Shown here: positions 27,770 through 37,397 of the stretch, piece by piece
Numbering within the stretch: position 1 is the stretch's first letter
How the letters are laid out: each line of letters begins with the position of its first letter
DNA from: Rhizobium etli 8C-3
GTDB taxonomy: Bacteria > Pseudomonadota > Alphaproteobacteria > Rhizobiales > Rhizobiaceae
Assembly: GCF_001908375.1 (NCBI RefSeq)
Contig: NZ_CP017244.1
Location: 1-64,000, forward strand
Direction of reading: 5' to 3'
DNA length: 64,000 nucleotides
Made by a program: the position numbers and the translations under genes
The notes under the pieces: model-generated
The model's database searches: none
Seen by the model: only the letters and a program-made list of their open reading frames with translations
What the model was told of the DNA's origin: nothing

Positions 27770-28474
27770 CTACCGGTTTCGAAGCACACCGATGAGGGCC
27801 TTTCCGTCGGTGAAATAGGGATCACCGCCTCCGTTGCGGCCGTCTTTTGTCGCTCCGATGCCATCGATCTCATAGCTCGACAAAAGTTGTCCGGCCTTGA
27901 GAAGATCGCTGATCATCAGGTTTCGCTCTGCGTCGACATCCGGGCCGATATGATGCGTGATTTGACCGGTATCGTGGCTGAAGCCGACACCTCGATCAAA
28001 ACTTGCCGAGCCGAGCCAGTGCGGGCGATGATTTGGGCCGGTTTGTTCGGTCAGCCAGAAACGAACGTGGTTGCGTTCGTCGGCGCTTTTGCCGACGGGC
28101 TTTTCAAAGGCTAGATCCTGTTTTCTGCCCTCGAAAAACAGTGGGCTAACTGGCGCATCGAGATCAGGCCGATCAAGCACCACGCTCAATCCAATATCGA
28201 TCGATGAGCGCAAGGTAATTTTATCGGCAGGATCCCAATGAGCAGCCGCGAACGCCCGGATGACGTCTTCCTTCGAACCAAGAAGACCGACATTGATGGG
28301 GTCGCCGGGAATCCCCTGCTCCGTGGTCGTGACCATGTTACCAACTTTAACCACCCGGTCAGCATCGTGAAAAATCCAAATCTCGGGGATGACGAAATAG
28401 GCAAGCAGCAAGTATGTGAACAGCACGGCAATCAAGGCACTCATCGCCATGCGGGTTTTCGTGAGATGACGCAT
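27770..28474 (-). CDS. LssY C-terminal domain membrane-anchored protein
   Basis: Protein of 234 aa with one N-terminal transmembrane helix (ALIAVLFTYLLLAYFVIPEIW). The large extracytoplasmic domain matches the LssY_C type (GDPINVGLLGSKEDVIRAFAAAHWDPADKITLRSS, PVSPLFFEGRKQDLAFEKPVG, RNHVRFWL, SASFDRGVG). LssY_C domains are found at the end of PAP2-family or secretion-associated proteins in other bacteria; their function is not established. Start at ATG 28474 after GGTGGG; a TTG ten codons upstream is an alternative. It stands alone. Confidence 0.75.
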   Translation of the reverse strand: MRHLTKTRMAMSALIAVLFTYLLLAYFVIPEIWIFHDADRVVKVGNMVTTTEQGIPGDPINVGLLGSKEDVIRAFAAAHWDPADKITLRSSIDIGLSVVLDRPDLDAPVSPLFFEGRKQDLAFEKPVGKSADERNHVRFWLTEQTGPNHRPHWLGSASFDRGVGFSHDTGQITHHIGPDVDAERNLMISDLLKAGQLLSSYEIDGIGATKDGRNGGGDPYFTDGKALIGVLRNR

Positions 28475-28814
28475 CGGAATTCGCCCACCCCAAAAGATTG
28501 CCAAGGGGGATCATACGCCGAACACGCGGCCGAGACATCCAGAATTTGCTTCGGCAGCAACTGTCACCGACCGCTTCTGGCGGATATTGTTGAAAAAGTC
28601 CGAAATCAGGCTCCGGGAATTTAGTTAGTTTCACGGAGCAAATCGTGAAGCCGGACGAGCCCTGATGAATCGCGGTGGTGGTCGGGCGCGTGCTGCTTGT
28701 CCGACTGAATTGACGAGAACTGAGCGGGTAAAAGGTGTATGCTGGATATCCCCGGACATGTGGAGAGCGCATCAGAACAAGCCGTATTCGACCATGTTAA
28801 ATGGATGTTAGGTC
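28475..28814. other. Divergent intergenic region
   Basis: About 340 bases separate the LssY gene from the cyclase gene, which are divergent. I see no gene and no clear repressor palindrome. The cyclase ATG at 28815 has only a weak ribosome site (TTAGGTC). Confidence 0.4.
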
Positions 28815-31800
28815 ATGCCCGACATCGGAGACTGGCTCGCCAGCATTAGGCTTGAGCGGTATCGCGAAACCTTCTTGAAGAACGGCATCGATCTCGATGT
28901 TATCGACGATCTCACCGATGCCGATCTGAAGGAGCTCGGACTGTCCCTTGGTGACCGCAAGCGGTTGCTCAGAGCGGCCGCGGCCCTAGCTCAGCAGTCG
29001 CCGTCTCCGGCGGCGACACCCCCCCCGCTTTCCCCAATCCACAGCGAGGCGGAACGGCGACACCTGACGGTGATGTTCTGCGATCTCGTTGGATCGACAG
29101 CACTCTCTGCCCGTCTCGATCCAGAAGACCTACGGCAGTCGATCGTTGCGTACCGCGCTTGCGCCACCGAGATCGTCGGCCGGTACGACGGCTTTGTTGC
29201 GAAGTATATGGGCGACGGCGTTCTCGTTTACTTCGGCTATCCGCAGGCTCACGAGGAAGATGCCGAGCGGGCCGTGAGGGCCGGCCTCGCCGTCGTTGAG
29301 GCCGTCGACCGGCTGGATGCGGCAGGCGAGCACCTGGCTGTTCGGATCGGAATTGCCTCTGGTTTGGTCGTGGTGGGCGACATCATCGGCACCGGTGAGG
29401 CCGAGGAATGCAGCGTCGTAGGTGAAACGCCGAACCTGGCGGCCCGCCTACAGGCGTTGGCCGGGCCCGGCACAGTGGTCATTGCCGAAGCAACGCGTGC
29501 ACTGCTGCGGGGCCAGTTCAAGCTCGAAAGCATCGGACTGCGGCCGATCAAAGGTTTTTCCGGGGCGGCTGAAGCTTTTCGGGTGCTCGGCGAAGTGCGT
29601 AGCGACGACCGCTTCGAGGCCGGTCACGTGACTGTGCTACCGTTGGTCGGCCGAGATCAGGAACTCGCACTGCTGGTTGATCGCTGGACTCTGGCCAAAG
29701 CCACCGAAGGTCAGGTCGTCCTGCTCGAGGGCGAGGCCGGAATCGGCAAGTCGCGTCTTGCGCTGGCACTTCGCGAGCGCATCTTCAGGGAGCCACATCT
29801 GTTGCGCCGTTACTTCGCCTCACCCTACCACATCAACAGCGCGCTTCGTCCGGTAATTGCCCAGCTCGAACAGGCAGCGGGCTTTGAACGCGATGATTCA
29901 TCGGCCGTCAAGTTCGCCAAGCTCCAGGCACTGCTCGCGGAACAGGTGGGTGAGGTGAGCGAAGCTATCCCATTGCTGGCAGAGCTTCTCGGAATCCCAA
30001 GCAGCAGCCGCTATCCAAGACTGAGTCTTGCGCCCCAGCAGTGCAAGAATCTCACCTTCGAAGTGCTCATCGCCCAGCTTGCCAGACTGGCTGCGGAGCA
30101 GCCGGTGCTCATGATACTTGAGGATGCGCACTGGCTGGACGCGAGCAGCCTTGAGCTGTTCGGCTTGTTCGTGGACCGCATCCAGCAGCTCTCGGTGCTG
30201 CTGGTCATTACCTACAGGCCTGAGTTCGTGCCGCCTTGGCGTGGTTACCCGCACGTCACAAAGGTGGTCTTGAATCGTCTCGACCGGGTGCAAGCTCAAT
30301 TGCTGGTCGAACGGCTGACCGGTGGAAAGCTCTTGCCTCTCGGAGTGCTCGATTACATCGTAGCCAACACCGATGGCGTGCCGCTGTACCTTGAGGAGTT
30401 GGCCAAAACCATGCTCGAATCTAGCCTATTGGGAGTGGCCGGCGATCAATTTGGACTGCCTGTACCTGTACCGCCGCTGGCGATCCCGGTAACGCTCCAC
30501 GACTCGCTTATGGCCCGCCTCGACCGCCTCGGCGGGGCCAAGGTGGTCGCCCAAATCGGCGCTTGCATTGGGCGCGAGTTCTCCTATGAGTTGATTGCAG
30601 CGTTGGGCGTGCTCGATGAGCCTGAGCTGCAGCAGGGACTCGATCAACTGGTTGGTACTGAGCTGGTTTTTCGGCGCGGAAGTCTCCCTAAAGCGATCTA
30701 CAGCTTCAAGCACGCGCTTGTTCGCGATACCGCATATCAGTCCCTCCTCAAGAGCCGTCGTCGGGAGCTCCATCGTCGTATTGCCCAAGTCATCGAAGAG
30801 CGAGCTCCACACGTCGTGGCCGCCGAGCCGGAGATCTTAGCGTATCATCTCACGGAGGCCGGACAGCTACCGCAAGCAGTCGTGTTCTGGCACCGTGCCG
30901 GCGAACACGCCAATGACCGGGCGGCGAATGCCGAGGCCGCCGGCCATTTGGCCAAGGGCCTCGATCTGCTCACTCAGATGCCCGAGAACCCGGAGCGCCT
31001 CGAGCATGAGCTGACATTGTTGACCACCCTGGGGCAAGTGCTTACCGCTGCGAAGGGCTATGGCCACCCGGAGGTCGAGCGTGTCTACAACCGTGCTCGC
31101 AACCTGACGGAGCGGGTCCAAGATACGCCCAGGCTGTTCCCGGTAATTCTCGGCCTCACCATCAACCATGCAGTGCGGTCTGAGCTTTCCGCGGCGCGGG
31201 GCCTTGGCGAACGGCTCTTGGCGTTGGCGCAGCAAGCCTCGGATCCCGTGCTCATGGTGGAAGCGTCCTACGCGCTGGGCATCACCTGCTCCTGGCTTGG
31301 CGAATTCGCCTCGGCATGGCAGCACCTCGAACGCGGGATCAACCAATACGACATCGCCCAGCACCAGGCGCATCTGGCGCTTTATGGACAGGATGGAGGA
31401 CCGATCTGCCTGTGCCGTGGCGGCATGGCGCTGTGGTATCTCGGTCACGATGACCGGGCGCTGGAGCTGATGGACGAGGCGCTCGCCATGACTGCGAAGC
31501 TCGGACATTCATTCAGCCGCGCCTACGTATTGACATGGGCGGCGATTCTACACGTACATCGACGGGACGTCGCGAAGGCGCAAGAGGCGGCGGAGTTGGC
31601 GTTGGCGTTCGCGGCCGAACACGAATTTCCATTCTGGCACACCCAGGGAGTCTTCCTGCAGGGGTGGCTGCTGGCGGAGCGGGGCTTGATCGCGGAAGGC
31701 ATCGAGCGTTTGCGAGACGGGTTGGCTGGGATGCAGGCGATCGGGTCAGGAATGACAGCGCCTTGGGCGATGGGTTTACTCGCGGAGGCGCATGGAAAGG

Positions 31801-32180
31801 CTGATCGTTTTGCCGAGGCTAGCACCTTGATTGACGAGGCGCTCACCATTGTCGCTCGCACTGGCAATCGCTGGTGCGAGGCGGAGCTGCATCGGCTCAA
31901 GGGCGAACTCATATCATCGACCACGGAGTGCAATCCTGCCGAAATCGAGGCGTGCTTCCGCCGTGCGCTGGAGGTGGCCCGCATGCAGGATGCCAAGATG
32001 TGGGAACTGCGCTCGGCGATGAGTTTGGCGCGGCTTTGGCGAGCACAGGGTCTTAGAGCCGAGGTCTGCGAGCTGCTCGCGCCGCTCCTTGGCTGTTTCC
32101 CGAAGAGCCACGGGGCGCTCGATCTTCAGGAGGCTGAAGCGGTGTTTGAGAGCTGCGGAGGTAGTAAATTGAGCACCTGA
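28815..32180 (+). CDS. SAM domain-adenylate/guanylate cyclase-AAA ATPase-TPR protein
   Basis: Large multidomain protein of 1121 aa. A SAM domain lies at residues 1-60 (GDWLASIRLERYRETFLKNG). A class III cyclase follows at about 80-255, with metal-binding Asp in FCDLVGSTALS (D90) and in YMGDGVLVYFG (D134). An AAA/STAND-type ATPase (LVGRDQELALL ... GEAGIGKSRLA near 310; LILEDAHWLDA for Walker B) is next, then TPR-like alpha repeats to the end. Proteins of this shape occur in many copies in rhizobia and are usually called adenylate/guanylate cyclases. Activity cannot be read. A Crp-family regulator lies 1.8 kb upstream, which could use a cyclic nucleotide. Confidence 0.9.
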   Translation: MPDIGDWLASIRLERYRETFLKNGIDLDVIDDLTDADLKELGLSLGDRKRLLRAAAALAQQSPSPAATPPPLSPIHSEAERRHLTVMFCDLVGSTALSARLDPEDLRQSIVAYRACATEIVGRYDGFVAKYMGDGVLVYFGYPQAHEEDAERAVRAGLAVVEAVDRLDAAGEHLAVRIGIASGLVVVGDIIGTGEAEECSVVGETPNLAARLQALAGPGTVVIAEATRALLRGQFKLESIGLRPIKGFSGAAEAFRVLGEVRSDDRFEAGHVTVLPLVGRDQELALLVDRWTLAKATEGQVVLLEGEAGIGKSRLALALRERIFREPHLLRRYFASPYHINSALRPVIAQLEQAAGFERDDSSAVKFAKLQALLAEQVGEVSEAIPLLAELLGIPSSSRYPRLSLAPQQCKNLTFEVLIAQLARLAAEQPVLMILEDAHWLDASSLELFGLFVDRIQQLSVLLVITYRPEFVPPWRGYPHVTKVVLNRLDRVQAQLLVERLTGGKLLPLGVLDYIVANTDGVPLYLEELAKTMLESSLLGVAGDQFGLPVPVPPLAIPVTLHDSLMARLDRLGGAKVVAQIGACIGREFSYELIAALGVLDEPELQQGLDQLVGTELVFRRGSLPKAIYSFKHALVRDTAYQSLLKSRRRELHRRIAQVIEERAPHVVAAEPEILAYHLTEAGQLPQAVVFWHRAGEHANDRAANAEAAGHLAKGLDLLTQMPENPERLEHELTLLTTLGQVLTAAKGYGHPEVERVYNRARNLTERVQDTPRLFPVILGLTINHAVRSELSAARGLGERLLALAQQASDPVLMVEASYALGITCSWLGEFASAWQHLERGINQYDIAQHQAHLALYGQDGGPICLCRGGMALWYLGHDDRALELMDEALAMTAKLGHSFSRAYVLTWAAILHVHRRDVAKAQEAAELALAFAAEHEFPFWHTQGVFLQGWLLAERGLIAEGIERLRDGLAGMQAIGSGMTAPWAMGLLAEAHGKADRFAEASTLIDEALTIVARTGNRWCEAELHRLKGELISSTTECNPAEIEACFRRALEVARMQDAKMWELRSAMSLARLWRAQGLRAEVCELLAPLLGCFPKSHGALDLQEAEAVFESCGGSKLST

Positions 32181-32660
32181 ACATGCTCCGCTGTAACGGC
32201 TTCGTCGCAACTCCCGATTCGAGTAATGATTCTGAATTCGACACTTGCGATGTCGCAGTGTAGCGAGTCGCGCAACGACTGCAACTGGCGCGTCTTTCTC
32301 GTTCCGATCGAGGGAAGCTACGGAAGAACACCACCTCTCGCGACCTTCCCTTGTCGCAAACCCCCCAATCAAAGCGATCGGTTTTGCAACCGACTGAACT
32401 CAACTTTTGCGACAACATTTGCTGATTCCCGCTTACCTTCCGATGTCGAGCCCAGACGCGCTTCACCTGCGCTTCGCTGCAGCCAGTCAGCTTCGCCGTC
32501 CTGCTGATACTTTAAGCCTAGACTTTTTGATCAAAGTCAGAAGATGACTGCGGCTGCGATTTTTGTCTGTGAAATCAGCGCCTGCGGTTGACCCACTTGC
32601 TACCGAGGCGCAAAGCGGTGCATATCGGCGATAACGGCGGACAGTCTTCGGGGAGCGCGA
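32181..32660. other. Gene-free stretch of about 480 bases
   Basis: This lies between the cyclase and the GNAT gene. Short frames on both strands have no ribosome sites or similarity. I see no terminator beyond weak hairpins. Confidence 0.4.
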
Positions 32661-33134
32661 ATGGCTTTTCTTATCAAGACGCTGGGCCAGGATCCGGCTC
32701 TGCTCGCCAGCCTTGCCGAAATGCTGCAGGAAATGCAGGAGCACTACGCTGTGCCTTGCCCGCCGTCCGACGACATCCTTCAAGGCTTGATGGAAAGACC
32801 GGAAGGCACTGAAATCATCGTCATGGCGGAGGAGACTTTCGTCATCGGTTTCGCAGCTTATGCCGCCCTTTATCCCGGCCCCCACCTTCAACCTGGCCTC
32901 TTCCTGAAAGAGCTTTATGTGCGCCGCCAATATCGCGGCAGGGGTATCGGCCACGAGTTGCTTACTCATCTGGCGAGACTGGCTCAGGACCGTGGACTGT
33001 CACGGATCGACTGGACCGCCGATGCGAAGGACGAACGTCTGCTGCAATTCTACGACAGCATTGGCGGCCAGCAAAAGCCCGACAAGGTTTTCTACCGGCT
33101 CGACAAAGATGCCTTGAAGCGATTGGCTACATGA
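32661..33134 (+). CDS. GNAT-family N-acetyltransferase
   Basis: Acetyltransferase of 157 aa. The acetyl-CoA-binding motif A is clear, with LKELYVRRQYRGRGIGHELLTHL at about 80-105 (the R/Q-x-x-G-x-G/A signature is RRQYRGRGIG). Motif B follows (ARLAQDRGLSRIDWTA ... RLLQFYDSIGG). The substrate is unknown; relatives acetylate amino acids, antibiotics or protein N-termini. Start at ATG 32661, which follows GGGAG. Confidence 0.88.
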   Translation: MAFLIKTLGQDPALLASLAEMLQEMQEHYAVPCPPSDDILQGLMERPEGTEIIVMAEETFVIGFAAYAALYPGPHLQPGLFLKELYVRRQYRGRGIGHELLTHLARLAQDRGLSRIDWTADAKDERLLQFYDSIGGQQKPDKVFYRLDKDALKRLAT

Positions 33135-33152
33135 TGGCGCCAAAACGTTGGC

Positions 33153-34052
33153 CTAGTCGTGCATTGTCCTGGCTTCCGCGTGGAGCCATTGCTCGAACAG
33201 ACGCATCGATTGGCTCGTCGGGATATTCCGGGGTCTGGTGAACCAATATCCGTGGTCGCTCCGGTAACCGAGCCCATCAGGGTTGACGAGGCGCCCCGCG
33301 GCAAGTTCGTCGACAATCAATCCATGCGGGATCAATGCCATGCCCTGGCCCGCGAGCGCGGCGCGGATGACCATCGTGTAGTAACCGAAGCGCATCGTAT
33401 GACGAACCTCAAGCCCACGTTTTCGATTGAATTCTGCAAAGGACGGCCAGTGAAACGGGGTCTGGGGATGCTCAAGCATCACCCCCCTTGATGCAGCTTC
33501 GATGGAGGACGGCTCGCCAAGCTTCTCCCAGTAGGAGGGCGCGCTCACGAGACGAACGTCGTGACCGAACAGATATTCACCTTCCTCATTCTCTACCGGA
33601 GTGACGACAAAACGAACCATGCCGTCGGGAACTTCGGTCTGTGTCTTCGACACGAAGGTCGTAAACTGCACCTCGATCTCGGGATGAGCTTCCGTGAACT
33701 GCGCAAACCGCGGCAACAGCCAGCGGTCACCGAAAATCGGGGGCACCTGAAGCCGGAGAACGCGAGGGCCGGGCTTGAGCCGCGCAACCTTCAGCGCTGC
33801 GTCTTCCATGGCCTTGATGGCTGTGCGCGCCTGTTCGATGTAAATGACGCCGAGTTCCGTGGGCACCATGCCGTTTGGCGTGCGCGAGAATGCCGGGCCG
33901 CCGATCAACTCCTCAAGTCCGATCAACTGCTTGCTGACGGCGCTTTGCGATAGCGCCACAGGCTCGGCCGCCGCGCTCGTTGATCCTCGCTCGGCGACCG
34001 CCAGCAATACCTGCAGCGCTGTCATCGATGGAAACTGCTTACGACCCGACAC
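33153..34052 (-). CDS. LysR-family regulator of the adjacent catabolic cluster (GcvA-like)
   Basis: Regulator of 299 aa. The helix-turn-helix (about 8-65: SMTALQVLLAVAERGSTSAAAEPVALSQSAVSKQL) is of the GcvA branch, which controls glycine/amino-acid genes and many catabolic clusters. The effector domain follows (GPRVLRLQVPPIFGDRWLLPRF). It is divergent from the argininosuccinate-lyase-like gene across 155 bases, so it probably activates or represses the 34.2-40.6 kb cluster in response to the substrate. Start at ATG 34052. Confidence 0.87.
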   Translation of the reverse strand: MSGRKQFPSMTALQVLLAVAERGSTSAAAEPVALSQSAVSKQLIGLEELIGGPAFSRTPNGMVPTELGVIYIEQARTAIKAMEDAALKVARLKPGPRVLRLQVPPIFGDRWLLPRFAQFTEAHPEIEVQFTTFVSKTQTEVPDGMVRFVVTPVENEEGEYLFGHDVRLVSAPSYWEKLGEPSSIEAASRGVMLEHPQTPFHWPSFAEFNRKRGLEVRHTMRFGYYTMVIRAALAGQGMALIPHGLIVDELAAGRLVNPDGLGYRSDHGYWFTRPRNIPTSQSMRLFEQWLHAEARTMHD

Positions 34053-34207
34053 CCTTACCTCTCGCGCCGATTAGTCGCTTTCAGACTAAATGCCAAAGCC
34101 GTTACTGGCTAGTCGTTTTTCTCATAGGCCAAGGAATTAACTTCGCTTGCTCGAATTGGGATCACATGGGAGCGTTGCCTCAATATTAAACAAAAGAGGG
34201 AACAATT

Positions 34208-35668
34208 ATGTCAGAGCCGACCCAGCTCTGGGGTGGCCGCTTCAAGTCTGCCCCCTCGGAAGCACTCGCCAAGCTTTCACGCTCTCACCCCTCTTATTTC
34301 CGGCTTTACCGCGAGGACCTGGCCGGTTCGCGCGCTCATGCCTCCGAACTCAAGCGAGCCGGCGTGCTGGACGAGGCGGAGTTTGCGACGATCCGTGAAA
34401 CACTCGACCGCGTCGAGGCCGATGTTGCAAACGGAGATGAAAAACCCATCGCCGCTGACGAAGACATCCACACGTTCCTCGAACGCTTGCTGATGCAGCG
34501 GCTTGGCGTCCTGGGTGGAAAATTGCGGGCCGGCCGCTCGCGCAACGACCAGACTTCCAACAACACCCGTCTTTACCTGCGCCGCATGGCGCGGGAATTG
34601 TCGCGCGGCATCATTGCCGTCGAGACGGCGCTCGTCACCCAGGCCTCCAGGCACACAGAAACGGTAATGCCGGGCTTCACTCACCTGCAGCCGGCCCAGC
34701 CCATCGTGCTCGGCCATCACCTGATGGCGCACGCGCAAAGCCTGCTGCGCGATCTGGAGCGGTTTGAGGATTTCGACCGGCGCTTCGACCGCTCGCCCCT
34801 CGGGGCTGCCGCGCTTGCGGGTTCCGGCATCGCCTGCCGCCCAGATCTCTCGGCAATGGAACTCGGCTATGCGGGTGCTTGCGAGAACTCCATCGATGCC
34901 GTGTCGGGCCGCGATCACGTTGCCGAATTCCTGTTCATCTGCTCTCTCGTAGCCGTGAGTCTGTCGCGGCTTGCCGAGGAAATCTGCATCTGGAGTTCCA
35001 AGCAATTCAGCTGGGTCACGCTGCACGATTCCTATTCCACGGGATCGTCGATCATGCCGCAGAAGAAGAATCCCGACATCGCCGAACTGACACGTGGCAT
35101 GAGCGGCACGCTGATCGGCAATATCGCCGGCTTCCTGGCCACGATGAAGGCAATGCCGCTCGCCTACAACCGCGACCTTGCCGAAGACAAACGCGCCCTG
35201 TTCGAGAGCATCGACATTCTCGAAATCATCCTGCCCGCTTTCGCCGGCATGGTCGAAACGTTCGAATTCGATGTCGCCCGGCTGCGCGAAGAAGCACCCA
35301 AAGGTTTCACGCTCGCAACGGAGGTCGCGGACTGGCTCGTTTCACAGAACGTATCCTTCGCGCAGGCGCACGAGATCACCGGCGCTGTGGTCCGTTATTG
35401 CGAGGAGCGCGGCCATGACCTTGCCGGCTTGACCGAGGAAGACCTGCCTCGCATTGACGCCCGCCTGAAGCCCGGAGTGCTTGAAGCCATGACGCTTGAG
35501 GGCGCGCTTGCCAGTCGCATCGGCTACGGCGCCACATCGCCGATCAGGGTCCGCGAACAGATCGCACGCTTCAATGACGCGCTGGAGGCCAAGAAAGCCT
35601 TCGCGACCAGCGAGTTGAGCCTGCCGGGCAGTAAAGCCGCGTCGCCGCGGGGGCGAGGTGCACGATGA
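34208..35668 (+). CDS. Argininosuccinate lyase-family C-N lyase
   Basis: Enzyme of 486 aa of the fumarase/aspartase superfamily. It keeps the superfamily signature GSSIMPQKKNPD (catalytic Ser in the flexible loop), the TxxxHxxxxQ-type HLQPAQPIVLGHH and RNDQTSNNTRLYLRR of argininosuccinate lyases. Such enzymes split C-N bonds to release fumarate. It lies in a catabolic cluster with a polar amino-acid ABC importer and an MmgE/PrpD protein, and not with argG. I therefore infer a catabolic lyase on an aminopolycarboxylate or a similar amino acid rather than the biosynthetic ArgH. The stop overlaps the permease start (ATGA). Start at ATG 34208 after GAGGGAA. Confidence 0.88.
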   Translation: MSEPTQLWGGRFKSAPSEALAKLSRSHPSYFRLYREDLAGSRAHASELKRAGVLDEAEFATIRETLDRVEADVANGDEKPIAADEDIHTFLERLLMQRLGVLGGKLRAGRSRNDQTSNNTRLYLRRMARELSRGIIAVETALVTQASRHTETVMPGFTHLQPAQPIVLGHHLMAHAQSLLRDLERFEDFDRRFDRSPLGAAALAGSGIACRPDLSAMELGYAGACENSIDAVSGRDHVAEFLFICSLVAVSLSRLAEEICIWSSKQFSWVTLHDSYSTGSSIMPQKKNPDIAELTRGMSGTLIGNIAGFLATMKAMPLAYNRDLAEDKRALFESIDILEIILPAFAGMVETFEFDVARLREEAPKGFTLATEVADWLVSQNVSFAQAHEITGAVVRYCEERGHDLAGLTEEDLPRIDARLKPGVLEAMTLEGALASRIGYGATSPIRVREQIARFNDALEAKKAFATSELSLPGSKAASPRGRGAR

Positions 35669-36537
35669 GCGCCGCTGACACGCATCACACCACGCTCGAA
35701 CAGAAATACGAGATTGCGCACCTGACGCTTGTTCCCAAGCGCCATTTCGGACGCATGGTTGCCGCCGCGGTCGTCCTGTTGATCCTAGCCGCCATCGTCC
35801 GCGCCTTCAGCATCGGCCAGATCGAATGGAGCTATGTCCGCGACTTTCTCTTCGCACCCGCTATCCTCGACGGTCTGAAAAGTACGCTGGTCATGACGGT
35901 CGCCGCGATGACGTTGGGCATCGTGCTTGGCGTGCTGATCGCTATCATGCGCGTTTCCGGCAATCCGGTCCTGTCCTCTATCGCGGTGGGCTATGTCTGG
36001 ATCTTCCGAGGTGCGCCGGCGCTTCTCCAACTCATGATCTGGTTCAATTTGGCGCTGATCTTCCCAACCATGGGCATTCCGGGGCTCTTCGAGTTTCGCA
36101 CCGTGGACGTCATGACGCCGTTCGTCGCGGCCATGCTGGGGCTCGGAATCTCCCAGGGCGCCTACACGTCGGAAGTGGTGCGCAGCGGGCTCTTGTCCGT
36201 GGATAGCGGCCAGTACGAGGCTGCCCGTTCGATCGGAATGACGCAGATGATGATGCTGCGCCGAATCGTCCTGCCGCAGGCCATGCGCGTCATGGTCCCG
36301 CCGGTCGGCAACGAGGTGATCGGCATGGTCAAACTCACCTCCCTTGCCAGCGTCATCCAGTATTCGGAAATCCTGCACAACGCGCAGATCATCTATTTCG
36401 CAAACACCCGCGTCCTCGAACTTTTGCTCGTCGCCAGCTTCTGGTATCTCGCCGTCGTCTCCGTCCTCTCGATAGTCCAGCATTATATCGAGCAGTATTT
36501 CGGCCGTGGCAGCAAAGCCATCAGCGCTTCGATGTGA
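35665..36537 (+). CDS. Polar amino-acid ABC transporter permease (HisM/GlnP type)
   Basis: Inner-membrane permease of 290 aa with about five helices. It contains the EAA loop characteristic of this family (EAARSIGMTQMMMLRRIVLPQAMRVMVPPVGNE). An N-terminal cytoplasmic extension of about 40 residues precedes the first helix. The ATG overlaps the lyase stop, and the ATPase gene follows after 8 bases, so this is one operon. Only one permease gene is present, so a homodimer is expected. Confidence 0.92.
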   Translation: MSAADTHHTTLEQKYEIAHLTLVPKRHFGRMVAAAVVLLILAAIVRAFSIGQIEWSYVRDFLFAPAILDGLKSTLVMTVAAMTLGIVLGVLIAIMRVSGNPVLSSIAVGYVWIFRGAPALLQLMIWFNLALIFPTMGIPGLFEFRTVDVMTPFVAAMLGLGISQGAYTSEVVRSGLLSVDSGQYEAARSIGMTQMMMLRRIVLPQAMRVMVPPVGNEVIGMVKLTSLASVIQYSEILHNAQIIYFANTRVLELLLVASFWYLAVVSVLSIVQHYIEQYFGRGSKAISASM

Positions 36538-36545
36538 GGTAAGAG

Positions 36546-37316
36546 ATGAGCAAAGATATCGTTGTAAAGGCCGTTGACGTTACCAAGCTTTACGGGACAT
36601 TCACGGCGCTCGACAAGGTCAGCCTGGAAATCGCCAAAGGCGAGGTCTGCTGCGTCATCGGACCCTCGGGGTCGGGCAAGAGCACCTTTCTTCGCTGTAT
36701 CAACCAGCTTGAGAAGATGAACTCGGGCGCGATCTGGGTGAACGACGAGTTGGTCGGCTATCGCCGCGAAGGAAACAATCTTCACGAGGTCAGCGACGCT
36801 GAAATGTCGCGACAGCGCCGCCGGATCGGCATGGTCTTCCAGAGGTTCAATCTGTTTCCGCACAAGACGGCGCTGGAAAACATCATGGAAGGTCCCGTTC
36901 AGGTTCTTCGCGAGCCGGTGGCCGAGGTGCGCAAGCGCGCCGACGATCTGCTGCTGCGTGTGGGGCTGGGTGACAAGGCCGGCCATTATCCCTCGCAGCT
37001 TTCCGGCGGCCAGCAACAGCGCGTGGCGATTGCTCGTGCGATGTGCATGCGCCCCGAACTGATCCTTTTCGACGAACCCACTTCGGCGCTCGACCCAGAA
37101 CTCGTCTCTGAGGTGCTGGACGTGATGAAGGATCTCGCCGCGAGCGGCATGACCATGATCGTGGTCACCCATGAACTGGGCTTTGCCCGCAACGTCGCGA
37201 ATACTGTCGCTTTCATGGAGGCGGGCAAGATGGTCGAGATCGGCCCGGCATCGGAGGTTCTCGGTTCGCCGAAAAGTCCCCGGACCGCCGAATTCATCAA
37301 GGCAGTACACAGCTGA
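36546..37316 (+). CDS. Polar amino-acid ABC transporter ATP-binding protein (GlnQ/HisP type)
   Basis: ATPase of 256 aa with Walker A GPSGSGKST (about 37-45), signature LSGGQQQR, Walker B LILFDEPTSALD and switch His in VVTHELGFA. GlnQ-type insert residues in the helical domain are present (MVFQRFNLFPHKTALENI). It energises the permease encoded immediately upstream; the binding protein follows downstream. Substrate specificity is set by the binding protein. Confidence 0.93.
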   Translation: MSKDIVVKAVDVTKLYGTFTALDKVSLEIAKGEVCCVIGPSGSGKSTFLRCINQLEKMNSGAIWVNDELVGYRREGNNLHEVSDAEMSRQRRRIGMVFQRFNLFPHKTALENIMEGPVQVLREPVAEVRKRADDLLLRVGLGDKAGHYPSQLSGGQQQRVAIARAMCMRPELILFDEPTSALDPELVSEVLDVMKDLAASGMTMIVVTHELGFARNVANTVAFMEAGKMVEIGPASEVLGSPKSPRTAEFIKAVHS

Positions 37317-37325
37317 AAACAGTCG

Positions 37326-37342
37326 GGCCGGTCGAACCGGCC
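37326..37342 (+). terminator. Hairpin between ATPase and binding-protein genes
   Basis: GGCCGGT (37326-37332) pairs with ACCGGCC (37336-37342) around CGA, 10 bases after the ATPase stop. In such operons a hairpin before the binding-protein gene often lets binding protein be made at a different level. No T-run follows, so partial termination or RNA protection is possible. Confidence 0.45.
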
Positions 37343-37397
37343 GGCCCTAAACCCAAGACAAAAATCAATCCAACCAGTTCTAAAAAGGGGAACTTAC

